From: Anaerostipes rhamnosivorans
GTDB lineage: Bacteria; Bacillota; Clostridia; Lachnospirales; Lachnospiraceae
Assembly: GCF_005280655.1 (NCBI RefSeq)
Contig: NZ_CP040058.1
Coordinates: 1,960,001-2,024,000, forward strand
Direction: 5' to 3'
Length of the DNA stretch: 64,000 nucleotides
Positions 51,340 through 60,165 of the stretch are shown piece by piece. How positions within the stretch are numbered: the first letter of the stretch is position 1; each line of letters starts with the position of its first letter. A program made the translations under genes and the position numbers. The notes beneath the pieces were generated by a model. It had not been told where the DNA came from. It worked only from the letters and a program-made list of their open reading frames with translations, and did no database searches.

Positions 51340-52386
51340 TTACATATATTGTTCCAGATCCTGGAGATCGTTTGTATACTTTTTGGCGGACTCTTTGGAT
51401 ATAATTCCTTCCGCCACGAGTCTTGAGAGATCCCGGTTTAATGTATGCATGCCGTGGGCCATGCCGGACTGCATGATCGTATTGAGCTGGTGGCATTTGT
51501 TCTCACGGATCAGGTTTAAAGCAGCATCCGTACCCATCAACACCTCAGTCGCGGCAATCCGTTCCATGCCGCTTAACGTAGGGATCAGACATTGGGTCAC
51601 AACTCCGGCAAGCACACCGGCAAGCTGTGTACGAATCTGGTTCTGGCTCTCACCGGGACACGCATCAATGATACGGTCTATGGTCTGGGCCGCTCCTGTG
51701 GTATGAAGCGTTGACATGACCAGATGCCCGGTTTCCGCAGCTGTGAGGGCAGCGGAAATCGTCTCATAATCTCTCATTTCCCCTACCAAAATCACATCTG
51801 GATCCTCTCTCAGGGAGGACCTCAGCGCGGAGGCAAAGTCTTTCACATCAACCCCGGTCTCTCTCTGGTGAATGATGGACTTACGCCTGTCGTACACGTA
51901 CTCAATGGGATCCTCCACCGTGATGATATGTTCCGCACGGCTGTTGTTGATATAATCAATCATTGCCGCAAGTGTGGTGGATTTACCGCTTCCTGTGGGT
52001 CCTGTGACAAGAATCAGCCCCCTGGGCTGGTCTGCCAGATCCTTTAGGCACTTGGGAAGCTTCAGCTCACTGAGTGTGGGGATATGGTTGCTCAACAGGC
52101 GGATGGTTGCCGCTAATTTCCCCTGCTGGCGGAAAACATTGATCCTCTGACGGTTTTGGTCCGGGGTCTGCAGTGCGAAATCGGCATCCTGCCCTTGCTC
52201 AAACAGTTCCTTCTGTGCTTTCGGCAGCAAATCCAGGATCATCTGCCGGATCTCTCCGTCAGACAGTTCTATCCCGCTGTCCACAAGACGTCCGCAGCTC
52301 CTGAAAGCCACCGGCATACCTTCTGAAAGATGGATATCTGATACATCTCTTTGTCTGGCGGTCCCGATCATCTCTTCTATTGTCAT
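51340..52386 (-). CDS. pilT: Type IV pilus retraction ATPase PilT
   Basis: 348 residues. Walker A is LVTGPTGSGKSTTLAAMIDY. The Asp box follows in HIITVEDPIEYVYDRRKSII, Walker B in DPDVILVGEMRDYETI, and the His box in ETGHLVMSTLHTTGAAQTID. The C-terminal AIRNLIRE-type signature of retraction ATPases is represented by AALNLIRENKCHQL. It depolymerises pili, giving twitching or DNA uptake. AGGAGGG lies upstream; last gene of the pilus operon, 9 bases after pilB. Confidence 0.92.
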   Translation of the reverse strand: MTIEEMIGTARQRDVSDIHLSEGMPVAFRSCGRLVDSGIELSDGEIRQMILDLLPKAQKELFEQGQDADFALQTPDQNRQRINVFRQQGKLAATIRLLSNHIPTLSELKLPKCLKDLADQPRGLILVTGPTGSGKSTTLAAMIDYINNSRAEHIITVEDPIEYVYDRRKSIIHQRETGVDVKDFASALRSSLREDPDVILVGEMRDYETISAALTAAETGHLVMSTLHTTGAAQTIDRIIDACPGESQNQIRTQLAGVLAGVVTQCLIPTLSGMERIAATEVLMGTDAALNLIRENKCHQLNTIMQSGMAHGMHTLNRDLSRLVAEGIISKESAKKYTNDLQDLEQYM

Positions 52387-52395
52387 AAAACCCTC

Positions 52396-54072
52396 CTATA
52401 CATAGTAAGCAATCTTCCAGAATTCTTCCATGGTCGTAACACCCTGTTTTACCAGCTGGGCGGCACTCTCCTTCAGTGTTCTCATGCCCTGCTTTCTGGT
52501 CACATAGTCCTGGATATCGTCGATTGACCTGCTCTCTGAAATCATCTTACGGATGTCCTGGTCAATGACCGCGATCTCATGGACAGCGATCCTTCCCTGG
52601 TATCCGGTCTGATTGCATTTTGAACATCCAACGGCCTCTTTGACCGTACCGATATCCGCTCCAAGAATCTGCCGGTCCGCCTCTGTTGCTTTTACTTCCT
52701 TTGCACAGTCCGGACAGACTTTGCGGACCAGTCTCTGAGCCACCAGGCCGATCAGGGAATTGGCTACCAGATACGGCTCGATCCCCATATCGACCAAACG
52801 CACAACGGAAGATACCGCATTGTTTGTATGCAGGGAGGAAAGAACAAAATGCCCGGTGATGGCGGCCCTCACAGAGATTGCCGCAGTCTCGGAGTCCCTT
52901 GTCTCTCCCACCATGATGATATCCGGATCCTGGCGGAGCAGTGCCCTAAGACCGGTCTCAAAGGTCAGACCGGAAGTATTATTCACCTGCATCTGATTGA
53001 CCCTGGTGATATTCTTTTCCACCGGATCTTCTATGGTTGAAATGTTTGCATTCCTTTTTGACAAATGTTCCAGAACCATATAAAGAGTCGTTGATTTACC
53101 GCTTCCAGTAGGCCCCGTGATATACAAAATACCATTGGGTGACTTTAGCAGGGACTGAAACTTCTCAAAGTTTTCTTCATTCATGCCAAAGTGATCCTTA
53201 TGGTCGATCGGCGTGCGGTTACTTAAAAGACGCAGCACGGATTTCTCTCCGTAAACGGTTGGGATCACTGACACACGCATATTGATGTTGTCTTCCTCCA
53301 GCCGCATCCTGAAATGCCCGTCCTGGGGAATCCTTTTTTCCGCGATATCCATTCCGGCCATAATCTTGATCCTGGCCGTCAGAGAAGCGTGCAGTGAACG
53401 TTTCAGGGTCACATAGTCTACGATAGTTCCGTCAATCCTCATTCTGACCACGGTCTCTTTTTCAAACGGTTCGATATGGATATCACTGGCATTGGTATTA
53501 TATGCCCTCAGGACCAGAGTATTTAGCAGTTTGATGATCGGTGCATCGCTGTCCCCCTCATTCTCCAGGTCATCCAGAAAAGAAATATCTTCTACCTCCT
53601 GGGACGTCTCATTGGCCTGTCTGGCCGCCTGCCTGGCAGAAACTTCGGCATAATAGTACTCCAGCGCTTTTTTTAGCGGATGAAGCTCCGCAAGAAACAC
53701 TTTCAGCTGCATTCCCGTGAGCTGGCGGATGTCCTCCATGGCATAAAAGTTCAAAGGATCATTGACTGCGATATATAACTGATTGTCTTTGATGTCCAGC
53801 GCCAGGATATTATATTTTACTGCCAGCTGTTTTGGGATCTTTTCTACTGCTTCACTGTTGACCGGATAACTCCCCAGATTGATGTGGGAAAGCGAAAGGC
53901 GCTGGCCCAAAGCCTCCAGCATCTGCTGCTCCGTGATAAACTCCAGTTCCATGAGGATCGTCCCCAGACGCTTCCCTGGATGCTCTTTCTGATAATCCAG
54001 CGCTTGATGAATCTGCTCCTCTGTGATATATCCGTACTGTTGCAAAACTTCCCCGATTGGAATATTCTTCAT
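52396..54072 (-). CDS. pilB: Type IV pilus assembly ATPase PilB (GspE family)
   Basis: 558 residues. The N-terminal MshEN domain (residues about 3-150) contains GEVLQQYGYITEEQIHQALD, a repeat that binds cyclic-di-GMP in some PilB proteins. The ATPase core has YITGPTGSGKSTTLYMVLEH, the Walker B DPDIIMVGETRDSET and STIEDPVEKNI. The zinc site is CPDC (about 468) and CSKCNQTGYQGR. It powers pilus extension. The MshEN domain, with two HD-GYP proteins in the window, raises a possible cyclic-di-GMP link. Confidence 0.92.
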   Translation of the reverse strand: MKNIPIGEVLQQYGYITEEQIHQALDYQKEHPGKRLGTILMELEFITEQQMLEALGQRLSLSHINLGSYPVNSEAVEKIPKQLAVKYNILALDIKDNQLYIAVNDPLNFYAMEDIRQLTGMQLKVFLAELHPLKKALEYYYAEVSARQAARQANETSQEVEDISFLDDLENEGDSDAPIIKLLNTLVLRAYNTNASDIHIEPFEKETVVRMRIDGTIVDYVTLKRSLHASLTARIKIMAGMDIAEKRIPQDGHFRMRLEEDNINMRVSVIPTVYGEKSVLRLLSNRTPIDHKDHFGMNEENFEKFQSLLKSPNGILYITGPTGSGKSTTLYMVLEHLSKRNANISTIEDPVEKNITRVNQMQVNNTSGLTFETGLRALLRQDPDIIMVGETRDSETAAISVRAAITGHFVLSSLHTNNAVSSVVRLVDMGIEPYLVANSLIGLVAQRLVRKVCPDCAKEVKATEADRQILGADIGTVKEAVGCSKCNQTGYQGRIAVHEIAVIDQDIRKMISESRSIDDIQDYVTRKQGMRTLKESAAQLVKQGVTTMEEFWKIAYYV

Positions 54073-54094
54073 TGTCTTCCCCGCTTTCTAAGAA

Positions 54095-54754
54095 TTACTT
54101 CCGGCACATATAAACTTCCAGCACCAGAGACAGAGTTGATGCATCCACGACTTTATTCGACGTAGTCAATGCCGTCTCGGAACTCATGCCGTAACTGACA
54201 ATACGAATGGAAGGATAATCTGCATATATTTTATCAATCAGCTTCTTTGCATTTGCTTTTGTCCCAAGGATGTTGACAGAAACCGGATAAGAATACAGCA
54301 CACTCTGCGTAATGCTGTTTTTGCTGCTGTCCTCTGAGCTGCTGTCGTCGCTGCCTTTGGTTCCCAGACTTTTTGCCAGGGAAGATTCCAGATAAGGGGT
54401 CAGCACGCTGACTGACGGTTTGGCCGCGATCTCAAAATCCCTGGAGGAAAGACCGCATTTTAATATCAGCTTTGTAATCATGCGCTCCACCTTATGGGAT
54501 TCCATCATTGGATAAATGTCCTTGGTCTCTTTTTCAAAATCAGTTCTGGAGGCCTTCAGCCGGGCTTCCTTCTGGGGAATAGAGGCAATGGCATTTTCCA
54601 TTGTCTCTTTTGTCTGCTGTTTTTCTTTGAACTCCGCAGCCAGATCGTTTCTCTGTGCCAGCAGTGGACGGATCACAAAATTAGCAAAAAGTACAATGAT
54701 CAGTATAACAGAAAGCAGACTTAACAGTTTTTTATCCCGATTTGTTATTTCCAT
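54095..54754 (-). CDS. PilO-like inner-membrane pilus assembly protein
   Basis: 219 residues from the ATG at 54754 (AGGTG about 10 bases upstream; GTG at 54766 overlaps the previous stop region). A short cytoplasmic end (NRDKKLLSLLSV) leads into a single membrane segment (about residues 10-32). A coiled coil follows (about 35-75, AEFKEKQQTKETMENAIASI), then a ferredoxin-like fold typical of PilO. Sequence identity to known PilO is low; assignment rests on order, topology and size. Confidence 0.7.
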   Translation of the reverse strand: MEITNRDKKLLSLLSVILIIVLFANFVIRPLLAQRNDLAAEFKEKQQTKETMENAIASIPQKEARLKASRTDFEKETKDIYPMMESHKVERMITKLILKCGLSSRDFEIAAKPSVSVLTPYLESSLAKSLGTKGSDDSSSEDSSKNSITQSVLYSYPVSVNILGTKANAKKLIDKIYADYPSIRIVSYGMSSETALTTSNKVVDASTLSLVLEVYMCRK

Positions 54755-54766
54755 GGATGTTTTCAC

Positions 54767-56218
54767 CTACTTTCCTGCATTTTCACTTAGATAAGTGCTG
54801 ATATGAATATCATATTGTTTCGTTTCTTCTGTATAATTGTAACCGGAATACTTCAGGTCTGCGAACAGCTCCGACTTCTTCAGGCGGTTGATAAAATCAT
54901 AGATACTCGTAACTTTCGGTGCCATAGCGACAAACTCATACATTCCGGTCGATGCGTCATATCGGTCCACCGTTATGGAGACCTTTGTCCCCGCGCTGTT
55001 TTTAACCATTTTTTCTACCCGGCTGTTAGCCTGCGGATAGGAGTCAAGGACCTGTTTTACAACGGCCAGCTGTTCTTTTCCAGACTGCTTGTTGGCAAGT
55101 TCCAGATCCAGGTTTTTGGCATTGGTGTAGTCTGCCTGGTTCCCTGAATCCTCAATATAAGAATCCATCTCATTGATCTTAGAGTTGTTAATCATGTTCA
55201 TGCCGAAGAGCACTGCAGATACAGCCAGGCAAAGCACCAGGACGCCTGCAGCGGCGAAAACTCCAGGATATACCTTGGAAGATTTTTTATGATCTTCCTT
55301 CAGCTTGATCCTCTGCGCGAAGTCAATATCCTGTTTTTTATCCGAGATCAATGCTCCCACGGCAAAAATATAATGATAGAATTCTTTCTCGTCCGGCAGC
55401 TGATAACCTGTCAGCTGAAACGTGTTTCCTACTTCCAGCCCCAATTCCCGGAGAGGGGCCGCAAGTATCCCTAAATCCTCTTTCGGAAATCCTCCCAGAT
55501 AAATATTCTTTATTTTTTCCCCTTTTTGCTCTGTGGCGAGAAACTGGATCATAGAACTGATCGTATTCCCCACTTCCCCGGCAATACCGTCCGTACCGTG
55601 CTCTGCAAATATTCTCGTGCGGTTCAGATATTTGTATGTACCCTGCACAAATAATGTGCTGATCAAAATCTCCCCGTCAAGCTTAGAAAAGATAAAGGTT
55701 TCTTTCCTTAAATCCTGTATGCGTTCAAACGCTTTTAACTGGGCGTTCAGGGCAATATCCACGGATTCTACTTCCACTTCCATGGACGCAAATACATCCA
55801 GATAGCTTTTCAGCATAGTCTCCTGGATGGCCGCTCCCAGAACTGTTGCCATTCCACTTTTTTTATCCATGTCACAGACACGGTAGTCGTAGACATAATT
55901 CTCCGGATTTTCCAGACTGGTAAGCTCTTTTTTAACCACTTCCAGAGTCTTTTTCTTATTCATTTTCGGAATCGTCATCATCTTAGCCGCGATCTGGGTA
56001 CTGTCAATGACCAGGCTGATCTTTTTTGACAATCCTTCCCTTTCCCACAGCTTCAAAAGCTGGTTTTTTAATCCTTCTTCTGATGTGATGACTCCATTGA
56101 TCAGGCTTCCTTCCCGGATATCAAACTGAATAAAATTTTGAACCTGGATCTTATTCTTTTTTGCCTCCCCCACAGCGATCTGCACTCTGTGGTTTGATAA
56201 ATATACTGATGTCCTCAT
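54767..56218 (-). CDS. PilM-PilN fusion protein
   Basis: 483 residues. Residues 1-290 are PilM-like, an actin-fold cytoplasmic protein (FDIREGSLINGVITSEEG, then LVIDSTQIAAKMMTIPKM). A membrane segment lies near 312-335 (VYPGVFAAAGVLVLCLAVSA), followed by a PilN-like coiled coil and a periplasm-equivalent domain. In most bacteria PilM and PilN are separate and bind through the PilN N-terminus, so the fusion ties the cytoplasmic ring to the membrane platform. GGGGG lies upstream. It overlaps pilO. Confidence 0.75.
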   Translation of the reverse strand: MRTSVYLSNHRVQIAVGEAKKNKIQVQNFIQFDIREGSLINGVITSEEGLKNQLLKLWEREGLSKKISLVIDSTQIAAKMMTIPKMNKKKTLEVVKKELTSLENPENYVYDYRVCDMDKKSGMATVLGAAIQETMLKSYLDVFASMEVEVESVDIALNAQLKAFERIQDLRKETFIFSKLDGEILISTLFVQGTYKYLNRTRIFAEHGTDGIAGEVGNTISSMIQFLATEQKGEKIKNIYLGGFPKEDLGILAAPLRELGLEVGNTFQLTGYQLPDEKEFYHYIFAVGALISDKKQDIDFAQRIKLKEDHKKSSKVYPGVFAAAGVLVLCLAVSAVLFGMNMINNSKINEMDSYIEDSGNQADYTNAKNLDLELANKQSGKEQLAVVKQVLDSYPQANSRVEKMVKNSAGTKVSITVDRYDASTGMYEFVAMAPKVTSIYDFINRLKKSELFADLKYSGYNYTEETKQYDIHISTYLSENAGK

Positions 56219-56233
56219 AAAAAAGATCCCCCT

Positions 56234-57439
56234 TTAATATCCCTGGTCAATGGTAGAGTAAGATTCATAAATCGGCAGAATCACTGCCACAACTACAAAC
56301 CCGATGATCAGTGCCATCAAAATGATTAAAATCGGCTCCATCAATGTCACCAAACGTTCCAATGCCCTTTCGGCCTCAAACTCCAAACTGTCGGCAATGG
56401 AGTCCAGCATCTCATCCAGGCTTCCAGTTTCCTCTCCTACTAAAATTGAGGAGGACAGTTTTTTCTGAAATCCGTCGATTTGCATCAAAGAGCCGGATAG
56501 GGATTCTCCCCGCCGGATCAGATCGATCACCCCGTCAAACTGGTCTTCTATGTACCGGTTCCCGACAGTGGAACTTCCAATCTGCAGTGCCTGTATGATC
56601 GGGATACCGCTGGAATACAGGGAACACAGGGTCCTCGCGAATCTCGCCGTATATATTTTCCGAAGCAGATTTCCGATGACCGGAAGCTTAAGCTTTAACT
56701 GGTCTTTCTTCCACTGCACTTTTGGAATGCGGAACAGAAGATTCAGCCCAAACACCAAAACTACTACAGCCAAAATAATAAACGGCCAATACTTCTGAAT
56801 TCCGTCACTCATGCCAAGCAGGATCACTGTAGGCAGCGGCAGGGATTCCATTGTATCAAAAATATCCTGAAATTGAGGTACCAGATAGGACAGAATAAAA
56901 ATGATCACGCAGACCAGCAGCACAGACAAGATCATAGGATAGATCATCGCATTTCTTACTTTGCCGTTGAGCCTGTGTTCCTTGTCGTAATGTTCTGCCA
57001 TACGCAGTGAGGTCTGGTCCAGATTACCATTGGCCTCCGCAGAACGCATCATACTGACTAAGAGCACCGGAAATGTTTTCCCCTGCTCCTCCATGGCTTC
57101 CGACAGGGGGACACCCTGGCGGATAGCATTGAGCAGATTCTGGTAGGTCTCCTTGTCAGCGCTTTTCACACCAATCTCATTGGAGATGATATTCAGTGAG
57201 CGAACAAGAGAAACTCCCGCCTTTAAAAGCGTTCCTAACTGTCTGGAGAAGTCCGCCAGAACAGCGGTTTTCATTCTTCTCTTGGATTTGAGTTTGCTTT
57301 CTTCCATGTCCTTGCTGGAGATTAAATATCTCCCGTCAGCTCTCAGAGCTTGATATAAAGCCATTTCATCGGCGGCTTCAAAAACGCCTTTCGATATTTT
57401 CCCGTTACTGTCTTTCGCTTTATATTTATATTTCGGCAT
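56234..57439 (-). CDS. pilC: Type IV pilus platform protein PilC (GspF family)
   Basis: 401 residues from the ATG at 57439 (GGGAGGGAAG upstream; the frame continues to 57484 without a ribosome site). It has the GspF repeated domain twice: FSRQLGTLLKAGVSLVRSLN and FARTLCSLYSSGIPIIQALQ. Three membrane segments lie near 170, 222 and 380. The start PKYKYKAKDSNGKISKGVFE is typical. It sits in the membrane and is turned by PilB. Confidence 0.92.
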   Translation of the reverse strand: MPKYKYKAKDSNGKISKGVFEAADEMALYQALRADGRYLISSKDMEESKLKSKRRMKTAVLADFSRQLGTLLKAGVSLVRSLNIISNEIGVKSADKETYQNLLNAIRQGVPLSEAMEEQGKTFPVLLVSMMRSAEANGNLDQTSLRMAEHYDKEHRLNGKVRNAMIYPMILSVLLVCVIIFILSYLVPQFQDIFDTMESLPLPTVILLGMSDGIQKYWPFIILAVVVLVFGLNLLFRIPKVQWKKDQLKLKLPVIGNLLRKIYTARFARTLCSLYSSGIPIIQALQIGSSTVGNRYIEDQFDGVIDLIRRGESLSGSLMQIDGFQKKLSSSILVGEETGSLDEMLDSIADSLEFEAERALERLVTLMEPILIILMALIIGFVVVAVILPIYESYSTIDQGY

Positions 57440-57467
57440 AGATAACTTCCCTCCCTGAGCATAACTT

Positions 57468-58244
57468 TTACAGCAAAAAACCAAGATACCAGCTGATCAC
57501 CTCATTACCACAGCATATGGCAGCCCAGATCCCTGCACATAAGAATGGTCCAAACGCAAAATGGTCTTTGCCTCCTTTTTTCTTTCCGGCCAACAGATAA
57601 ATCCCATAGACTCCTCCCGTAAGGACAGAAAAGAAGAATGCGGCGGCCACAAGCTTCACACCCAGAAGCAGTCCGGCAGCGGCCATCAGCTTTATATCTC
57701 CTCCTCCGAACGCGCCTGGAATCAGCACGGCCAGAAGCAGCATGGGAACGCTGACAGCAAAACAGCCAGCTGCTCTCATGGCGATGGAAACATCCGGAAA
57801 CAAAAAAACAGACAAGATACCCAGACACAAAAGTGCCAGCACAAACCCATTGGGTATTTCCATTGTATCAATATCTACAAATAAAACCGCAGTCAGCAAA
57901 GCTGCCACAGATAGTAACAAAAAAACTCTGCATAAATAGATGCCGATCCCCGCATCATTTAGTGGAAAAAGCATTGCCGACTGAACGGCCAGTCCTCCTC
58001 CCAGAAGTTCCACCAGCAAATACCGAAATGGGATTTTAGCTCCACAGTTTCTGCATTTTCCTCTGAGGATCAGATAACTCAGAACCGGTACCATATCATA
58101 AGGCTTTAATCTGGCACTGCAGGACGGACAAAAGCTTCTGCCGCCCACAAATGAGATGTTCCTCGGCACCCGGTAAATTAAAACATTCACAAACGAAAAA
58201 ATAGATGCTCCGATCCAGAAGAAGATAAAATATACAAGTCCCAT
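57468..58244 (-). CDS. pilD: Prepilin peptidase/methyltransferase PilD
   Basis: 258 residues, polytopic. The N-terminal zinc-binding domain has CPSCSARLKPYDMVPVLSYL and CRNCGAKIP, that is, the four-cysteine form with the methylase activity. The catalytic aspartates are in VDIDTMEIPNG and GGGDIKLMAAAGLLLG. It cleaves pilin leaders after Gly and methylates the new end. GGGGG is upstream of the ATG; a frame extending into the repeat upstream is spurious. Confidence 0.92.
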   Translation of the reverse strand: MGLVYFIFFWIGASIFSFVNVLIYRVPRNISFVGGRSFCPSCSARLKPYDMVPVLSYLILRGKCRNCGAKIPFRYLLVELLGGGLAVQSAMLFPLNDAGIGIYLCRVFLLLSVAALLTAVLFVDIDTMEIPNGFVLALLCLGILSVFLFPDVSIAMRAAGCFAVSVPMLLLAVLIPGAFGGGDIKLMAAAGLLLGVKLVAAAFFFSVLTGGVYGIYLLAGKKKGGKDHFAFGPFLCAGIWAAICCGNEVISWYLGFLL

Positions 58245-58261
58245 GGTTCCCCCTTTTTACA

Positions 58262-58440
58262 AACAAAGTGGGCAAGTCCACTTCATCTCCCCAACCCCTC
58301 ACCCTTTGAGGGGCTTGACAACTTTGAGCGCCAAATGCAATTTGACGTAGTCAAATAGTTTCCTCACGCATTTGTGTGCATAGTGCCCGTAGGGCATTTT
58401 TGTTCCATAGGGAGGTTCGGAGAACTTTCCTATGGAAGAA
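58262..58440 (+). repeat. Structured dispersed repeat, family B, copy 3 (full length)
   Basis: Contains CCCCTCA-N5-TGAGGGG, where copy 2 has a T-G wobble, closing by ACTTTG. Then ATTTGAC-GTA-GTCAAAT with the outer CAAATGCA/CGCATTTG, and a GCCCGTAGGGC hairpin before ATTTTTG. The last hairpin is TTCCATAGG...CCTATGGAA. Confidence 0.8.
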
Positions 58441-58445
58441 CAAAG

Positions 58446-58490
58446 AAAGAGCACCCCAGAAGTAAACTACTTTTGGGATACTCTTTTCCT
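58446..58490 (-). terminator. Terminator after the pilin-like 58498-58941 gene
   Basis: On the minus strand AAAGAG...CTCTTT with an inner CCCA/TGGG and AAGTAG/CTTCT pairing leads into TTTG. It lies directly before the family B repeat. Confidence 0.6.
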
Positions 58491-58497
58491 AAATATC

Positions 58498-58941
58498 TTA
58501 TGAATCCCCGATCATCTGGTCCAGGCGGTATACCTTCCAGACTGGCTTTCCCTTCACTTCTTTGTATCTGACGATATAGCCGTCCTCAACGTATACAAAA
58601 TCAGTCACTTTTACATCCCGCCTGTCATAGGCAATCGTGTCAATCCTTCCGTGGCTTTTAGCAGTATCCAGAATCTCCGTCTCTACTGATTTGGAGAGTA
58701 TCTGGCGTTTCCCCGCAACAGGGACTTCCCCGCCCTTTGCATATGTATCGTAGAAACAAATCTGTGCGGAAACCCGGACATCCTTGGCGTTTCTTAAAAT
58801 GTTCCTTGCTTTCTGCCGCTGGATCGATGTCTTAACATAAGGAAGCACTCCGAGAAACAAAACGGACAAAAGCACTAGAAGCAGAATCCATTCTATGATC
58901 TCTATGAACTTCTGGTTTTTAAAGTTTCTATTTGTGCCCAA
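58498..58941 (-). CDS. Pilin-like protein without a canonical cleavage motif
   Basis: 147 residues. The N-terminal hydrophobic helix (IIEWILLLVLLSVLFLGVLP) has the pilin-like length and position. However, the preceding residues are NQKFIEIIEW, with no Gly at -1 and no standard G-F-T-L-V-E. After the helix the plan follows prepilins: QRQKARNILRNAKDVRVSAQ, then a C-terminal beta region. It sits right after the major pilin and shares its transcript. TTG start with GGACGG upstream. It may be an unprocessed pseudopilin or membrane assembly factor. Confidence 0.65.
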   Translation of the reverse strand: MGTNRNFKNQKFIEIIEWILLLVLLSVLFLGVLPYVKTSIQRQKARNILRNAKDVRVSAQICFYDTYAKGGEVPVAGKRQILSKSVETEILDTAKSHGRIDTIAYDRRDVKVTDFVYVEDGYIVRYKEVKGKPVWKVYRLDQMIGDS

Positions 58942-58973
58942 GGTTTACCGTCCGCCTTCCGAAAATATATTCC

Positions 58974-59435
58974 TTAACTATTTTTTGTTGTGGTCCATGC
59001 AGAACCGTCAAATGTTGCTGTAAATTTCTTTCCTTTGTAAACCAAATTTGATACAGTTCCATCGGCATCAAAAGTGATGGAAACACTCTCATACTTGCTG
59101 GCTTTTACCTCTGCAAGCTTCTCAATGCTCGGATCATCCGCAGCTGCGCCCGCTGCTTTAACATCTAACGTTGTAATAGTTTTACCACACAGATTTTTAG
59201 TGGCCGCATCACTATTGTAATCATCTGCAGCAACAGTCTTAGCCGCCATTAAAATTTGTCTGCCTTCTGTAGCTACTTTTTTCTTATTGGCACTATCAAT
59301 ATACCCTGTCAAAGTAGGTACCAACAGTGCAATCAGGATCGCCAGGATAACTAATACAACGATCAGTTCTACCAGAGTGAACCCCTTCTTGTCCTTTCTC
59401 AGTTTTTTCTTTAAATCAAATAACTTCTTACTCAT
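58974..59435 (-). CDS. Major type IV prepilin (PilA/PilE-like)
   Basis: 153 residues. The class III leader MSKKLFDLKKKLRKDKKG ends with the processing glycine, then FTLVELIVVLVILAILIALL. The mature start is Phe with Glu at +5. The C-terminal region is alanine-rich and has few cysteines (one, CGKTITTL), so no pilin disulfide loop. It has its own consensus promoter, which fits a highly expressed structural subunit. AGGAAGGGG lies upstream. Confidence 0.85.
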   Translation of the reverse strand: MSKKLFDLKKKLRKDKKGFTLVELIVVLVILAILIALLVPTLTGYIDSANKKKVATEGRQILMAAKTVAADDYNSDAATKNLCGKTITTLDVKAAGAAADDPSIEKLAEVKASKYESVSITFDADGTVSNLVYKGKKFTATFDGSAWTTTKNS

Positions 59436-59481
59436 AATTTCCCCTTCCTGTCATTAAATTTTTCCTAAATCTTATAGATAA

Positions 59482-59510
59482 ATTATATGCCGAATCCCTA
59501 TACTTGTCAA
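59482..59510 (-). promoter_or_regulatory. Promoter of the major pilin gene
   Basis: TTGACA (59510-59505) and TATAAT (59487-59482) with 17-base spacing, a perfect sigma-A promoter in the 115-base gap before the pilin. Confidence 0.85.
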
Positions 59511-59550
59511 ACAATATCGAGTTTATAATATGTGCAGCTTTTCCGCTTCT

Positions 59551-60165
59551 TCAAGTTTCATCCGGAAAGCCTGAACCTGTGATAAAACCTGATTCATCCA
59601 GCTTGTAACACTCCACTACTTTTGTCCGTTTATACGACTGACCGGTCTTTACATTGCGGACATTTAGGATAATCTTTACAAGATTTGTATCCTTCTCCCT
59701 CTCGAACTTCAGATTCTTGATCTCCTGGTTCATATACGTTTTTCGGGAAAAAGTCCAATCCACTCCCTTCTTTGCCGCTGCGCCTCCCTCAGAGATGGAA
59801 GCTGCCTGATAATGGAGTACAAGACGCTTCTCCCCCTCCTCTTCTTTTGCATACATGATTACTGTACGCCCTTTTTTATCCGTATAGGTGATCTTTTCTC
59901 CTCCAGTATCAATCTGCACCTGCCCGGCTGAACTTCCGATCTCCCCGCAGATCTTTTCCAGAAGGATATCCGCGACACTCTGGGCCCTGCTCATATTGGA
60001 TATTCTGGCCATAACATTCATGGCAGGTGACAGTGTGGTGATAGCGGCTGTCATCAGGATGCCCAGAAGAAGAAAGGTGACCATCAGTTCCACGAGTGTC
60101 AAACCACCTTCTGAGTTTAAAACCTTTTTAAATACTGCCCACTTTTTTGGCCGATGTTCCATCAT
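59551..60165 (-). CDS. Minor prepilin (PulJ/PilW-like)
   Basis: 204 residues. The signal is SEGGLTLVELMVTFLLLGIL (Gly-Leu-Thr-Leu-Val-Glu), with a leader of about 22 residues. The mature domain has the long beta region and VDWTFSRKTYM of type J minor pilins. Such proteins prime pilus assembly. ATG-ATG start with AGGAAGG. Overlaps the upstream PilV-like gene by four bases. Confidence 0.8.
   Translation of the reverse strand: MMEHRPKKWAVFKKVLNSEGGLTLVELMVTFLLLGILMTAAITTLSPAMNVMARISNMSRAQSVADILLEKICGEIGSSAGQVQIDTGGEKITYTDKKGRTVIMYAKEEEGEKRLVLHYQAASISEGGAAAKKGVDWTFSRKTYMNQEIKNLKFEREKDTNLVKIILNVRNVKTGQSYKRTKVVECYKLDESGFITGSGFPDET

Noticed and set aside
58096-58302. Small minus-strand frame overlapping the start of pilD
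   Set aside because: It begins in the repeat and runs through pilD in another frame; no independent coding evidence.
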